Of a stretch of DNA of 60,124 nt, positions 29,144 to 38,450 are shown piece after piece. The position numbers and the translations under genes were made by a program. Numbering within the stretch: position 1 is the first letter of the stretch; the number at the start of each line of letters is the position of its first letter. The stretch covers positions 1 to 60,124 of the forward strand of contig CALXLM010000042.1 of the NCBI GenBank assembly GCA_944389195.1, in the 5' to 3' direction. The notes under the pieces are model-generated. The model had not been told where the DNA came from, searched no databases, and was given only the letters and a program-made list of their open reading frames with translations. Source of the stretch: an uncultured Opitutales bacterium. Lineage in GTDB: Bacteria > Verrucomicrobiota > Verrucomicrobiia > Opitutales > Intestinicryptomonadaceae.

Positions 29144-29629
29144 CTATTTAGACTCTTTCGCGGAATCGTCGATGGGATTTTCAGAAACGACCTCGAATGT
29201 AAAGTCGAATTTGACATCCTTATGAAGCTTGATCTGCGCCGTGTGCTTCCCCAGCTCCTTCACAGGAGCCGACAAATGGACAGCCTTTTTCGGAAGCTCT
29301 ATGCCGCCTTCAGCGATTTTTGCAATGATATCCGCGGCAGTCACCGATCCGAACATTTTGCCACCTTCTCCAGTCTTGACGGCAAACGCTATGGTCATGC
29401 CCTCTATAGCTTTGGATACGGCTTGCGCGCTTTCAAGCTCCCTGGCTTCGCGCAGCTCGCGCGCCTTTATGAGTGCCTCTATTTGCTTTTTGTTGGCCTT
29501 GCTTACGGGAATCGCCTTTTTCTGGGGAAACAGGAAATTGCGCGCATAGCCCGCCTTTACCGAAACCTGTTCGCCCTCTCCGCCGAGATTCTCGACGGGC
29601 TTGACCAATAATACTTTGCTTGTTGCCAT
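29144..29629 (-). CDS. rplI: 50S ribosomal protein L9
   Basis: 161 residues, slightly longer than the usual 150. The N-terminal L9 signature VENLGGEGEQVSVKAGYARN is intact, followed by the long connecting helix and a C-terminal domain with GGKMFGSVTAADI. The last ten residues are an acidic tail. It binds 23S rRNA near the L1 stalk base. The translation start is preceded by AT-rich sequence with no Shine-Dalgarno match. It lies 42 bases after ssb. Confidence 0.95.
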   Translation of the reverse strand: MATSKVLLVKPVENLGGEGEQVSVKAGYARNFLFPQKKAIPVSKANKKQIEALIKARELREARELESAQAVSKAIEGMTIAFAVKTGEGGKMFGSVTAADIIAKIAEGGIELPKKAVHLSAPVKELGKHTAQIKLHKDVKFDFTFEVVSENPIDDSAKESK

Positions 29630-29671
29630 AATAGTGTTTGTTAAGAGTTAAATTAAAATGACGGCGCCGGC

Positions 29672-30130
29672 TCAAAACGGAACGTCGTCGTCGTCCATAT
29701 CGTCGTTTTTCTGGCGCTGCTGCATGGGCGCGCGGGAACGCGGTCCCGGAGCGGAATACTCGGCGTCATAGCCACCCCCGCCGTTGGAGTCATTACGGGG
29801 GCCGCCCACAAATTCAAAACGCTCCAATACGACCATGAGCTTTGTGCGCTTCTGCCCCGACTGCTTGTCTTCCCACGAATCCTGGCGCAAACGCCCCTCA
29901 ACAAGAATGGGTTTACCCTTGTTGAAATATTTCGCTATATTTTCGGCAGATTTACCGAAAGAATCTATCTCGATAAAGCACGTTTCGTCGCGAGAAGAGC
30001 CGTCCTGCGAATTGAAAGAGCGGTTCACCGCTATCGAAAAACGGCACACGCTCGTGCCGCTTTGGGTTTGCCTCAGCTCGGGATCGCGCGTGAGGTTGCC
30101 CATCAGGATTACTTTGTTGTACGAGGCCAT
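29672..30130 (-). CDS. ssb: Single-stranded DNA-binding protein
   Basis: 152 residues. The OB fold (about 1-112) contains NKVILMGNLTRDPELR and the tetramer-type core. A Gly/Arg/Gln linker follows, and the acidic tip DDDDVPF is the conserved peptide that recruits replication and repair partners. It protects single-stranded DNA during replication. It lies between rpsF and rplI, where many bacteria carry ssb together with rpsR; rpsR is absent here. Confidence 0.95.
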   Translation of the reverse strand: MASYNKVILMGNLTRDPELRQTQSGTSVCRFSIAVNRSFNSQDGSSRDETCFIEIDSFGKSAENIAKYFNKGKPILVEGRLRQDSWEDKQSGQKRTKLMVVLERFEFVGGPRNDSNGGGGYDAEYSAPGPRSRAPMQQRQKNDDMDDDDVPF

Positions 30131-30163
30131 GTTTGTTCCGCCTATCGATTTGTTTAACCCGCG

Positions 30164-30454
30164 CTATTCGGCCATTACCAAAACGCGATTGACAGTTTTG
30201 TCCAAACGGAGCTTTTCCTTTATCACGGAATTGGACGTCGCCGGACCCTCAAATTCCACTTCGATATAGATACCCGCGGGAAACGAACGATCCGTCGTGC
30301 GGGCGAATGTTTTCTGCCCGAGATTCTCGACGGACAGAATCTTGCAATTCGCCGATTCCACAACACCCTTTATTTTTTCAATGAGAGTCTCAACGGGCTC
30401 GTTATAGCCCCTGGTGTCGAGTATAAACGTTGCTTTGTACTTTTTGTTATTCAT
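30164..30454 (-). CDS. rpsF: 30S ribosomal protein S6
   Basis: 96 residues, normal length, with the S6 ferredoxin-like pattern: YKATFILDTRGYNEPVE at strand 1-helix 1, the KILSVENLGQKTFA strand pair, and NRVLVMAE at the end. S6 normally pairs with S18 on the 30S platform. The start has only an AT-rich leader and no Shine-Dalgarno sequence. It is followed by ssb after 33 bases. Confidence 0.9.
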   Translation of the reverse strand: MNNKKYKATFILDTRGYNEPVETLIEKIKGVVESANCKILSVENLGQKTFARTTDRSFPAGIYIEVEFEGPATSNSVIKEKLRLDKTVNRVLVMAE

Positions 30455-30478
30455 ATTATCTGCTGTTTGTTAAATTTT

Positions 30479-31051
30479 CTAAGGGCTCTTTCTGTTTACG
30501 ACATTCTGCGCGCCTTCAAGCCCCTTTGAAAGCATAAGGCCTATGCAACCCCTGACATCGAGAGACTTTAACGCCTCAAGCTGGCTTTCGTCAAGCCTTC
30601 CGAGAACGTAGTCGGCCAAGTCCATGGACTTTAGAGGCTTGGCCCCCACTCCCAACCTTATTCTCGCAAAACCGTCGCCGCATTTGGAGATTATGTCGGC
30701 CACGCCGTTATGCCCGCCCGACGAACCCCCGACGCTAAGCTTCATGCGCCCGGCGTCGAGCGTTATGTCGTCGTAAACAACCGCCGTTTCCGTTATGTCG
30801 AATTTGAAGAATCTAAGAATCCTTCCTATGCTTTCCCCGCTGAAGTTCATATAGCCGTCGGCAAAGGCGAGCATTATTGGAAACGACTCTATGGAAGCCT
30901 TGGCAACGTGCGCCGCACAGCTTTTATTGCGCAAAAAGACGGCTCCGCACAGCCGGGCTACCTCCGCTACGGCTATCCTTCCCGCGTTATGGCGCGTGTG
31001 CTCATACTCCGCTCCGGAGTTTCCAAGCCCGATTACGATTTTCAGTTGCAT
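30479..31051 (-). CDS. pth: Peptidyl-tRNA hydrolase
   Basis: 190 residues. All catalytic and binding residues known from E. coli Pth can be placed: Asn11 (IGLGNSG), catalytic His21 (TRHNAG), Asn69 (YMNFSG), Asp94 (VYDD) and Asn115 (GGHNG). It releases tRNA from stalled peptidyl-tRNAs. It lies directly between rplY (L25) and rpsF, a pairing of pth with rplY seen in many bacteria. Confidence 0.95.
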   Translation of the reverse strand: MQLKIVIGLGNSGAEYEHTRHNAGRIAVAEVARLCGAVFLRNKSCAAHVAKASIESFPIMLAFADGYMNFSGESIGRILRFFKFDITETAVVYDDITLDAGRMKLSVGGSSGGHNGVADIISKCGDGFARIRLGVGAKPLKSMDLADYVLGRLDESQLEALKSLDVRGCIGLMLSKGLEGAQNVVNRKSP

Positions 31052-31112
31052 TTTTTAAAGAACGTTTCAAGCCGGCTGGCAAAAAGAACCCGCCGGCGCG
31101 AAAAAACACGGA

Positions 31113-31763
31113 TTATTTGGAGGCTTTCGCGTCCGCAGCAGCCGCTCCGGGAGCTGCCGCATCGGCGCCTTCCGCAACTGCTGCGGCGGCGGGTTCTTCC
31201 TCGACGACTATCTCGTTGCATGTCACAAGTATGTCCTCAAGATTGGACGTAAACTCGACGCCCTCGGGCGGAACTACGTCTTTCAAATGTATGGCCTCTC
31301 CGACATGCAAATCCGAAACGTCTATAGTTATCATTTCGGGAAGGTCGCGCGGGCGGCACTTTACGCGGACTTCGTGTTCGTGAATCTCTATGATGCCGTT
31401 TTCGTTCTTCACGCCGAAAGCCTCTCCGGTAAAGTGGAGAGGAAGCGTGGCGTGCATGGGTTTGCCGCGAACTACCTCCACAAAATCCACATGAAGCAGC
31501 CTGTCAGTGACGGGATTGCGCTCGGTGTCTTTAAGCATCGCATAGCGCGACTCCGTACCGTCCGAAAATGTCATCTCTATGAGAACGGCCTTGCCGCTTA
31601 TCGCTTTCAGAGCGGCCGAAAGCTCCTTTTCGTCAACAAGAAGATTTTTTACGCCGCTCTCGCCGTAAATCACAGCCGGAATTTGACCGCTTTTGCGATA
31701 GCGTTTCGCGGAATTGCCGCCAATATCGGTTCTTAAGGTTGTGTTGAGATTTATCTGTTTCAT
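31113..31763 (-). CDS. rplY: 50S ribosomal protein L25, Ctc form
   Basis: 216 residues: the 5S-rRNA-binding L25 domain (about 1-92) with AVIYGESG and the C-terminal TL5/Ctc beta domain (about 98-185) with LHVGEAIHLKDV, plus an Ala-rich tail. It is the two-domain (Ctc/TL5) type rather than the short E. coli form. It leads the minus-strand housekeeping block, and a good promoter candidate lies in front of it. Confidence 0.92.
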   Translation of the reverse strand: MKQINLNTTLRTDIGGNSAKRYRKSGQIPAVIYGESGVKNLLVDEKELSAALKAISGKAVLIEMTFSDGTESRYAMLKDTERNPVTDRLLHVDFVEVVRGKPMHATLPLHFTGEAFGVKNENGIIEIHEHEVRVKCRPRDLPEMITIDVSDLHVGEAIHLKDVVPPEGVEFTSNLEDILVTCNEIVVEEEPAAAAVAEGADAAAPGAAAADAKASK

Positions 31764-32071
31764 TTTAGTATAGTTATATAAAATTCTACACCAACGCCGC
31801 CGTCAAATTTTGCAATAAGACGCAGAGACGCTGATTTAAAAAGGCGTGTACTTTACGCGCCCGCAGCATAAAATCAACAAAATTTTTTATTTATTTTTTA
31901 TTGACCGAAATTTAACAAAACACGTTTACGCTTCGTCTTAGCGCATTTAAATCCAAAAAGTCAATTTAATGGAATTATTAACAAATTAAGTCAAATTTGC
32001 CGGACATAAATTGTTGAAATCGATAAAAAATCCAAATAATATAACATAGAATATAATTTTTGCCGTAAAAA
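31764..32071. other. AT-rich divergent intergenic region
   Basis: 308 bases between rplY (minus) and a glycosidase gene (plus). It contains the rplY promoter candidate near one end. Near the other end are TTGAAA (32014-32019), TAATAT (32037-32042, 17-base spacer) and a perfect TATAAT (32052-32057). The middle holds long A/T runs. No RNA gene or repeat was recognised. Confidence 0.45.
31777..31806 (-). promoter_or_regulatory. Promoter candidate of the rplY-led operon
   Basis: On the minus strand TTGACG (31806-31801) is followed after 18 bases by TTTATA (31782-31777), within the AT-rich leader. The rplY ATG is at 31763, so the leader would be very short. No Shine-Dalgarno sequence. Confidence 0.4.
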
Positions 32072-34033
32072 ATGAAAAGATTTCTGCCGATAGTGTCCGT
32101 CGTTTTTGCGTTGTCTCTTCCCGCAAACGCATCTTCAGACAAAATTTTCTCATACCGCTCGTTTTGGCCGGAATTTAACGCCATGGCTGATTTTAAAAAA
32201 GCCGGCGTAAACGCGGTAGCCATACTGCCCTCCAACTCCGACAATTCTCTCGGCGAACCCTACGGAAAATATCCCGCCGTATGGGCATGGCACGACACAT
32301 ACGACTGGGAAAGCCTGGACAGGCAGTTCGACGGCGTTCTGAAAGCAAATCCCGACGCCGAAATAATCTGCATTGTCGACTTAAACTCCCCCCGCTGGTT
32401 TGCCCGACATCTGGCAATGGTTTCGCGCAGCATGGGCATGGAGGCCGACAGTTTTACACAGCTGTCCAACTGCCTCACAAACCCCCTATGGGTTAATCCC
32501 ACAAAGAAATTCGCCGCCGAATTTTTCAACAGGGTAGAAAAAAAATATGGGAAACATATTAAGGGATATTTGATAGCGTGCGGGCAAACCGACGAATGGA
32601 TGGACTATTCAAGCGGCATTGCCAGCGCCAATAAGAGCGACGCCTGGCGCAAATGGCTCGCTAAAAAAGGATATCCGCAAACTCCGGTTCCCGGGATTGA
32701 CCGCCTTGAAAAAGCGTCGTTCGAGGGGCGGCTCCGCGATCCGGCAAAAGAGGGAGACGTCATAAGATACGCGGAATTTACAAGCGATATCGTATCCGAC
32801 GCCATTATCGACTTTGCAAAATTCACCCGCGAACGCGTTTCAAAAGACAGGCTTATCGGATCGTTTTACGGGTATGTAATGGAACTTGCCGGAAAGCGGT
32901 TCGTATGGTGCGGACACCTGGCGTATGAAAAGGTTTTCAATTCGCCCCATCTCGATTTTTTTGCCAGTCCCGCCGCATACGGCAACAGGGCCCCCGGCGA
33001 GGGAAGCGGTTTCATGTGCGCATACGAAACGCTTAGACGGCTCGATAAAAACTGGCTTCACGAAATAGACCTAAGAACGCATACATACAACTCAAAGCTA
33101 TCCAAATACATAAGCATTTCCACAAGCGGGGCGCTTGCCATGACGAAAAACCAAACGGAAACAAGCGCCGTTTTAAAACGCGAGTTCTGCCTGGCGACAA
33201 TTAAAGGGACTTCGCTATGGTGCTTCGACATGTGGGGGGGTGTTTTTGCCACTTCCGAAACCATGGAGATTGTTAAAAGGGCGAGGCAAATATGGGGGGA
33301 ATACGCCGGCAAAAACCTCCGCCAAAACTCAGAAATTGCGATCGTCGTCGATCCCAGAAGCGCGCTTTACATTTCCGCAAGCATATCGCACGAACCGTAC
33401 AATATGCTCAGAAAGCGCCTTAATTTGATTTCCGCCCCCTTCGACGTAATATCCTTCGGCGACATTCCGCATATCGACATATCGAAATATAAGACTCTAA
33501 TCATTCCCGCCCTTTTCGAACTTACAGACAGCAGCCGCAAAATTCTCGAAAAATACGCCTTTTGCGGCGGCCGCACGGTATTATTTGCGTACGCCCCCGC
33601 AATAAGCGACGGCAAAACCCTTGACACCGCGCGCATAAAAAAACTTACCGGTTTTGAATACGGCGCAAAGGGAATAAACAAAAAACGCATGGACGGTTGG
33701 AACTGCATCTACATACACGACTACAATGACATTACAACCGACGTCCTAAAAAGCGTTGCCCGCGACTCCGGCGTCCACATATACCTCGACGAAAACGTTC
33801 CCGTATATTCGAACGAAAAACTTACCGCCGTCCACGCGGGCGGAATGGGGTGCGAAAGCGGAAACGGCGCACCGGAAAGCGCATCACTAACGCAAAAGCT
33901 AAAAATAAAACTTCCGCAAAAATTTTCAAAAATAACCGAACTGTTTTCGAACAGGGTTGTGGCGGAAAACGCCGAAGAATTCGAATACGAATTCTCCATT
34001 CCCGACACCGCGCTGTTTTTAACCGAAAAATAA
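32072..34033 (+). CDS. Secreted glycoside hydrolase, paralogue of the enzyme at 425
   Basis: 653 residues with a signal peptide (1-20). It is clearly homologous along its whole length to the protein encoded at 425: both have YRSFWPEF, DRQFDGV, CIVDLNSP and ARQIWG. Acid/base candidate Glu175 lies in ACGQTDEWMDY and nucleophile candidate Glu331 in WLHEIDLRTHTYN. The C-terminal half again contains the trimerisation-like domain (FAYAPAISDG). An insertion of about 20 residues near 590-615 distinguishes it. Probably a periplasmic or surface clan-A glycosidase of unknown specificity. It is followed 86 bases later by a larger glycosidase gene on the same strand. Confidence 0.7.
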   Translation: MKRFLPIVSVVFALSLPANASSDKIFSYRSFWPEFNAMADFKKAGVNAVAILPSNSDNSLGEPYGKYPAVWAWHDTYDWESLDRQFDGVLKANPDAEIICIVDLNSPRWFARHLAMVSRSMGMEADSFTQLSNCLTNPLWVNPTKKFAAEFFNRVEKKYGKHIKGYLIACGQTDEWMDYSSGIASANKSDAWRKWLAKKGYPQTPVPGIDRLEKASFEGRLRDPAKEGDVIRYAEFTSDIVSDAIIDFAKFTRERVSKDRLIGSFYGYVMELAGKRFVWCGHLAYEKVFNSPHLDFFASPAAYGNRAPGEGSGFMCAYETLRRLDKNWLHEIDLRTHTYNSKLSKYISISTSGALAMTKNQTETSAVLKREFCLATIKGTSLWCFDMWGGVFATSETMEIVKRARQIWGEYAGKNLRQNSEIAIVVDPRSALYISASISHEPYNMLRKRLNLISAPFDVISFGDIPHIDISKYKTLIIPALFELTDSSRKILEKYAFCGGRTVLFAYAPAISDGKTLDTARIKKLTGFEYGAKGINKKRMDGWNCIYIHDYNDITTDVLKSVARDSGVHIYLDENVPVYSNEKLTAVHAGGMGCESGNGAPESASLTQKLKIKLPQKFSKITELFSNRVVAENAEEFEYEFSIPDTALFLTEK

Positions 34034-34083
34034 CTATCAACCCGCAACCCCGGCGCGGCGCAAGGAAATCCCAATAATGCTAT

Positions 34084-34112
34084 TTGACACTACACATAGA
34101 ACAATAGATAGT
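34084..34112 (+). promoter_or_regulatory. Promoter placed at the start codon of the 897-residue glycosidase
   Basis: TTGACA (34084-34089) is a perfect -35. At 17 bases distance lies GATAGT (34107-34112), a moderate -10. The ATG starts at 34120, so transcription would begin about at the start codon, as for the gene at 425. No Shine-Dalgarno sequence is present. Confidence 0.45.
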
Positions 34113-34119
34113 AATTAGC

Positions 34120-36813
34120 ATGCAAACTAAATCGTTTTCATCGGCCATATTTTTATTTTTGACGGCGCTTTCTCCGGCAGTTTTAGCGCAAAACGACTAT
34201 ACAGTCGAACCGCGCGGAGGGGTTCCGTTTATGCATGTAAACGGCAAGCCTGTCCGCGGAAAGATGTTTTACGGCAACGTTCCGGGAATGAAGTACGATT
34301 CCATAGATGAGAATTGGAAGCGCGTCGCGCTAAAATTCACTGCAAAAAGGGACTGCGACGCATGCCTGCAGATGAATTTCGGCTCCACGATAAGGGATAT
34401 TGAAATCAGCGAAATTGTCCTAACAGACGACGAGACCGGCGAAAAGCTCCCAATATTCGACTTCTCCGACGCCTCCGCCTCGCAATTGAAATCGAACTGG
34501 ACGCAAAAATCGCTCGAAGCCTGGCGCGATATCGCCGAAACGGTGTCAGACACCGCTCCGGACCCTAAAAAATATCCCGTTCCACCGTTTACCGCCGAAA
34601 ATAAAAACGGCGTTCTGCACATACGCAAGGACTTTGTAAGCAAAGAGAAAATTCAATCTAAAATCCACGACATCGAACGCCTCAATTTTATAATAAACTC
34701 AATAAAGCTCAAAGAGGGCAAAAGCTACTCGCTGTCGATGAAGCTGCGTTCCGACACTGAAGGCCGTTTTGAAGTCTCTGTATTCTACGAAGGCCCGCGA
34801 GAGCTTGCCGCAACAAACACCGGAGAAACTTTTATGACGCAGGAAAAATACGCGGCATCTGTGGGTGTCGATTTCGTCACGTTCGGCGTTCCCGCTTTTT
34901 GGGAGGACGACGAAACCTGCAAAAAGCTTGTGGATTCGCGCTTTCAACCGGTGATAGCGGCAAATCCCAACGCAAAAATCATAGTGCGGCTCGGCCTTGA
35001 ACCCCCGAATTGGTGGCTCGACAGCCATAAAGACGACCTTATGTGTTCGCCCGACGGCGTTCCGATAGAAAGAATGCACGTGCGTTTCCCTTCGCCGTCG
35101 TCGGAAAACTACAGGCGGGACGCTTTAAATGCGATGCGCAAATTCATAAAATATGCGGAGGAAAAATATCCGGACAACATCGCCGGATACCATCCGTCTG
35201 GCGGCAATTCGAGCGAGTGGTTCTACGGCGGAACTTACGAAAAAGGGCACCACGGATACGACAAGGCGACTTTGGCGGCATGGCGCAAATGGCTCGCTAA
35301 AAAATACGTAACCGACGCCGGGCTGCAAAAGGCGTGGAACCGCCCGAATGTTAGGATTGCCGAAGCTGCCGTACCCTCAGTTGAGGAGCGTTTTGTTTCC
35401 GACGGCGCAATTCTCGACCCGCAAACCCGCATGCCGTCCATAGACTTCAACATATTTCTGCAGGACGAAATGAGCGACATCGTTTTGTTGGCCGCCGAAA
35501 CCATACGCAAAACCGCACCGCGAAAACGCCTTTCGGTCATTTTTTACGGCTACGGTTTCGGATTCTCAAGTGTTCCGAAAGGTCCGGCATATTCCGGCCA
35601 CTACGCTTTCGGAAAACTTTTGAAATCAGACGCAATAGACATATTTACAGCCCCGATAGCCTACCACGACAGAAATTTCGGCGGCATAAAATGCTGTGTA
35701 AGCCCCGCGGAATCGGCGTCGCTGCACGGCAAGATTTGGCTCGACGAAGACGACAACCGCACTTGGCTTGCTCCGAAATCGGGTTCGCCGCCGTACGTGC
35801 TCGACTTCTCGCAAAAAAGCCGCGCCGAATCCACGCTTGTCATGCGCAGAAACATGGCGCACCAAAGCATAAAAAACCTCGGGTCCTGGTGGATGGATCT
35901 ATTCGGTTGCGGCTGGTTTCTCGACAGGCAACTCTGGGGCGTATTCGATGAATTTAAGGAGGTCGAAAGCGACCTTCGAAACAATCCGTCGCCCTATTCC
36001 CCCGAAACCGCCGTTTCTTACGATGAAATCTCCATGTGCCATGTTTCAGGAAAGCCCCACTCGCAGCTTACTACCGCCAATTGCATAATGAACCTGCCCA
36101 AATATCTTGCCACGATAGGAACCCCCCACGGGCAGTACCTTCTCGAGGATATTTTGGAGGGGCGCGCCCGCCCGAAACTTCATTATATATCGGGCGCGTA
36201 CGCCCTCGACAAGAAGCAGAGAAAACAAATGAGAAATGCCGCCGAAAACATGGCGTGCGTATATCTGTGGAATGCGGGATACGCGGACACGGACAACAGA
36301 AACCTGTCGCTCGACGCCATAGAAGAGGCGACCGGATTCAAAGTTGAATACGCCGGAAAGACAACCGCGCTGGCGATTCCCACCAAAGAAGGCAAAAGGG
36401 AAGGCATCGGAAATTTCGGATTCAATCTCGAAGTTTCCCCGCTATTCTCGCCCGTGCCCGAAGAGGGCGACAAGGTAATTGCCACATATCCCAACGGAAA
36501 GCCGGCAATGGTCGTGCGCACGGGCGGCAAATTCCCCCAAATATTCATAGGCGTCACAAAACTCTCTCCTGAAGTTTGCAAATACATAGCAAAAATTTGC
36601 GGAATCCACAGCTATGTGGACAACGAAGCCGTGGCAGTCGCAAACGGAAGCTACCTTTCAATCAACGCCACAAAAGACGGCAGGCACACAATATCGCTCA
36701 AAGACGAAGCCGACGTTTTCGACGTTTTGGAAAACAAACCTATCGGACGTTTTAAAACGAGGGAGTTCAACCTTAAAAAGGGCGACGTAAAGCTGTTTAA
36801 GCTCTCAAAATAG
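34120..36813 (+). CDS. Large secreted glycoside hydrolase, GH42-like
   Basis: 897 residues. A signal peptide (1-24) is followed by an N-terminal beta-rich region (about 25-230) that may bind carbohydrate. The catalytic barrel (about 240-600) has LGLEPPNWWL, acid/base candidate Glu366 in GNSSEWFYGG, and nucleophile candidate Glu543 in IWLDEDDNRTW. A trimerisation-like domain (about 630-800) and a small beta domain close the chain. The last part (IHSYVDNEAVAVAN) resembles the C-termini of the two shorter paralogues. It probably acts on the same glycan as its neighbour at 32072. Substrate unknown. A bidirectional terminator follows. Confidence 0.7.
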   Translation: MQTKSFSSAIFLFLTALSPAVLAQNDYTVEPRGGVPFMHVNGKPVRGKMFYGNVPGMKYDSIDENWKRVALKFTAKRDCDACLQMNFGSTIRDIEISEIVLTDDETGEKLPIFDFSDASASQLKSNWTQKSLEAWRDIAETVSDTAPDPKKYPVPPFTAENKNGVLHIRKDFVSKEKIQSKIHDIERLNFIINSIKLKEGKSYSLSMKLRSDTEGRFEVSVFYEGPRELAATNTGETFMTQEKYAASVGVDFVTFGVPAFWEDDETCKKLVDSRFQPVIAANPNAKIIVRLGLEPPNWWLDSHKDDLMCSPDGVPIERMHVRFPSPSSENYRRDALNAMRKFIKYAEEKYPDNIAGYHPSGGNSSEWFYGGTYEKGHHGYDKATLAAWRKWLAKKYVTDAGLQKAWNRPNVRIAEAAVPSVEERFVSDGAILDPQTRMPSIDFNIFLQDEMSDIVLLAAETIRKTAPRKRLSVIFYGYGFGFSSVPKGPAYSGHYAFGKLLKSDAIDIFTAPIAYHDRNFGGIKCCVSPAESASLHGKIWLDEDDNRTWLAPKSGSPPYVLDFSQKSRAESTLVMRRNMAHQSIKNLGSWWMDLFGCGWFLDRQLWGVFDEFKEVESDLRNNPSPYSPETAVSYDEISMCHVSGKPHSQLTTANCIMNLPKYLATIGTPHGQYLLEDILEGRARPKLHYISGAYALDKKQRKQMRNAAENMACVYLWNAGYADTDNRNLSLDAIEEATGFKVEYAGKTTALAIPTKEGKREGIGNFGFNLEVSPLFSPVPEEGDKVIATYPNGKPAMVVRTGGKFPQIFIGVTKLSPEVCKYIAKICGIHSYVDNEAVAVANGSYLSINATKDGRHTISLKDEADVFDVLENKPIGRFKTREFNLKKGDVKLFKLSK

Positions 36814-36900
36814 CTTAAACAGGGGATATGCAAAATGTCTGCCGCAATCGCCGCGCCGCAAAAACCGGACAAATGTTTTTTTACCCGCGCGGTGGGGGTA

Positions 36901-36932
36901 AAAAAACGCCCCTTTTTCATGGGGCGTTTTTC
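36901..36932. terminator. Bidirectional terminator
   Basis: AAAAACGCCCC and GGGGCGTTTTT are perfect arms around an eight-base loop, with T-runs on either strand. It can end the glycosidase transcript (plus) and the ahcY transcript (minus). Confidence 0.85.
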
Positions 36933-36959
36933 ACGGTGCGTTTGGCGCGTTTTTTCGGA

Positions 36960-38369
36960 TTAGTATCTGTAATGGTCGGGTTTGAACGGGCCCTGAACCG
37001 GAACGCCTATGTAATCGGCCTGCTTTTTTGTAAGCTTTGTAAGCTTGGCGCCTATCTTGCCGAGATGCAAGCGCGCGACCTCCTCGTCGAGGCGCTTCGG
37101 CAAGACATACACTTTGTTCTCGTACTTGTCCCTGTTTGCCCACAAATCCATCTGAGCGAGAGTCTGGTTTGAAAACGAGTTGCTCATTACAAACGACGGA
37201 TGTCCCGTGGCGCAGCCGAGATTCACAAGGCGCCCCTCCGCCAACAGGAATATGGACCTGCCGTCGGGAAATTTGTATTTGTCCACTTGCGGCTTGATGT
37301 TTTCCCTCTTGATTCCCGGAAACGACTGCAGTTTCGAGACCTGTATTTCGCTGTCGAAATGCCCTATATTGCAAAGAATTGCCTGGTCTTTCATTTTGCG
37401 CATATGGTCGATGGTTATGACGTCGCAGTTGCCGGTTGTCGTGACGTAAATGTCCGCAACAGGAAGCGCGTCTTCGACAGTCACGACCTTATAGCCCTCC
37501 ATTGCGGCTTGAAGCGCGCATATGGGATCGATTTCCGAAACGAGAATCGTTGCCCCGAGCCCCTTAAGCGCCTGAACGCAGCCTTTGCCGACGTCGCCGT
37601 ATCCGCATACGAGGGCGGTTTTGCCGGCGATCATGACGTCTGTCGCCCTCTTTATGCCGTCAACAAGCGATTCGCGGCAGCCGTAAATGTTGTCGAATTT
37701 GCTTTTTGTGACTGAATCGTTAACGTTTATTGCCGGTATAAGCAGGCGGCCGTCCTCTACCATTTGGTAAAGGCGGTGCACTCCTGTTGTCGTTTCTTCG
37801 GAAACGCCCTTCAGATCCGCGACAACCTTATGCCAATGGTTTTTGTCTCCCTTGTAAATCTTCTTCAGAAGCTTTTTTATAACGCCTTCTTCGCGCGAGT
37901 CGGACGGGGTTTCAACCCATTTGTCGCCGTTTTCAAGCTCGTAGCCCTTATGGACAAGCAAAGTGGCGTCGCCGCCGTCGTCCACTATAAGCTGCGGCCC
38001 TTTTCCGTCCGGCCAAGTAAGCGCGCGGTACGTGCATTCCCAATAGTCCTCAAGGGATTCGCCCTTCCATGCGAATACAGGCACTCCGGCCTTCGCTATT
38101 GCGGCTGCCGCATGGTCCTGGGTGGAAAAAATGTTGCAGCTCGCCCATCTGACGTCGGCCCCGAGAGCTTTTAGGGTCTCTATTAGAACCGCGGTTTGTA
38201 TGGTCATGTGAAGCGAACCGCTTACGCGCACGCCGCGAAGTGGCTTTTTCGGGGCGTACTTTTCCCTGATGGCCATCAGTCCCGGCATTTCAAATTCGGC
38301 GATGTCTATCTCTTTCCTGCCCCATTGGGCCAGTTTAATGTCTGCAATCTTATAGTCGTTTTTTTTCAT
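36960..38369 (-). CDS. ahcY: Adenosylhomocysteinase
   Basis: 469 residues. The first signature region ([20 protein letters not shown], then [14 protein letters not shown]) and the NAD-binding second signature ([19 protein letters not shown]) are intact, as is the C-terminal FKPDHYRY. It hydrolyses S-adenosylhomocysteine to adenosine and homocysteine, keeping methylation running. It follows metK by 81 bases in the same direction, so substrate supplier and product remover are likely cotranscribed. No SAH riboswitch core was seen before it; a GC-rich hairpin lies in the gap. Confidence 0.95.
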   Translation of the reverse strand: MKKNDYKIADIKLAQWGRKEIDIAEFEMPGLMAIREKYAPKKPLRGVRVSGSLHMTIQTAVLIETLKALGADVRWASCNIFSTQDHAAAAIAKAGVPVFAWKGESLEDYWECTYRALTWPDGKGPQLIVDDGGDATLLVHKGYELENGDKWVETPSDSREEGVIKKLLKKIYKGDKNHWHKVVADLKGVSEETTTGVHRLYQMVEDGRLLIPAINVNDSVTKSKFDNIYGCRESLVDGIKRATDVMIAGKTALVCGYGDVGKGCVQALKGLGATILVSEIDPICALQAAMEGYKVVTVEDALPVADIYVTTTGNCDVITIDHMRKMKDQAILCNIGHFDSEIQVSKLQSFPGIKRENIKPQVDKYKFPDGRSIFLLAEGRLVNLGCATGHPSFVMSNSFSNQTLAQMDLWANRDKYENKVYVLPKRLDEEVARLHLGKIGAKLTKLTKKQADYIGVPVQGPFKPDHYRY

Positions 38370-38385
38370 AAATATATAAACAATC

Positions 38386-38405
38386 GGCGGCGCCCGCGCG
38401 CCGCC
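38386..38405 (-). other. GC-rich hairpin between metK and ahcY
   Basis: GGCGGCGC and GCGCCGCC form a perfect eight-base-pair stem with a four-base loop, 17 bases before the ahcY start. There is no T-run after it. It may be a partial attenuator or mRNA-stability element. Confidence 0.4.
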
Positions 38406-38450
38406 CCAGTCGGTTTTTGCCCGTTCAGAAACGTGTCGGCAAGCCGGAGT

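Noticed and set aside
38370-38450. SAH or SAM riboswitch upstream of ahcY or metK
   Set aside because: The short leaders lack the conserved cores of the riboswitch classes I know. Only a simple hairpin is present.
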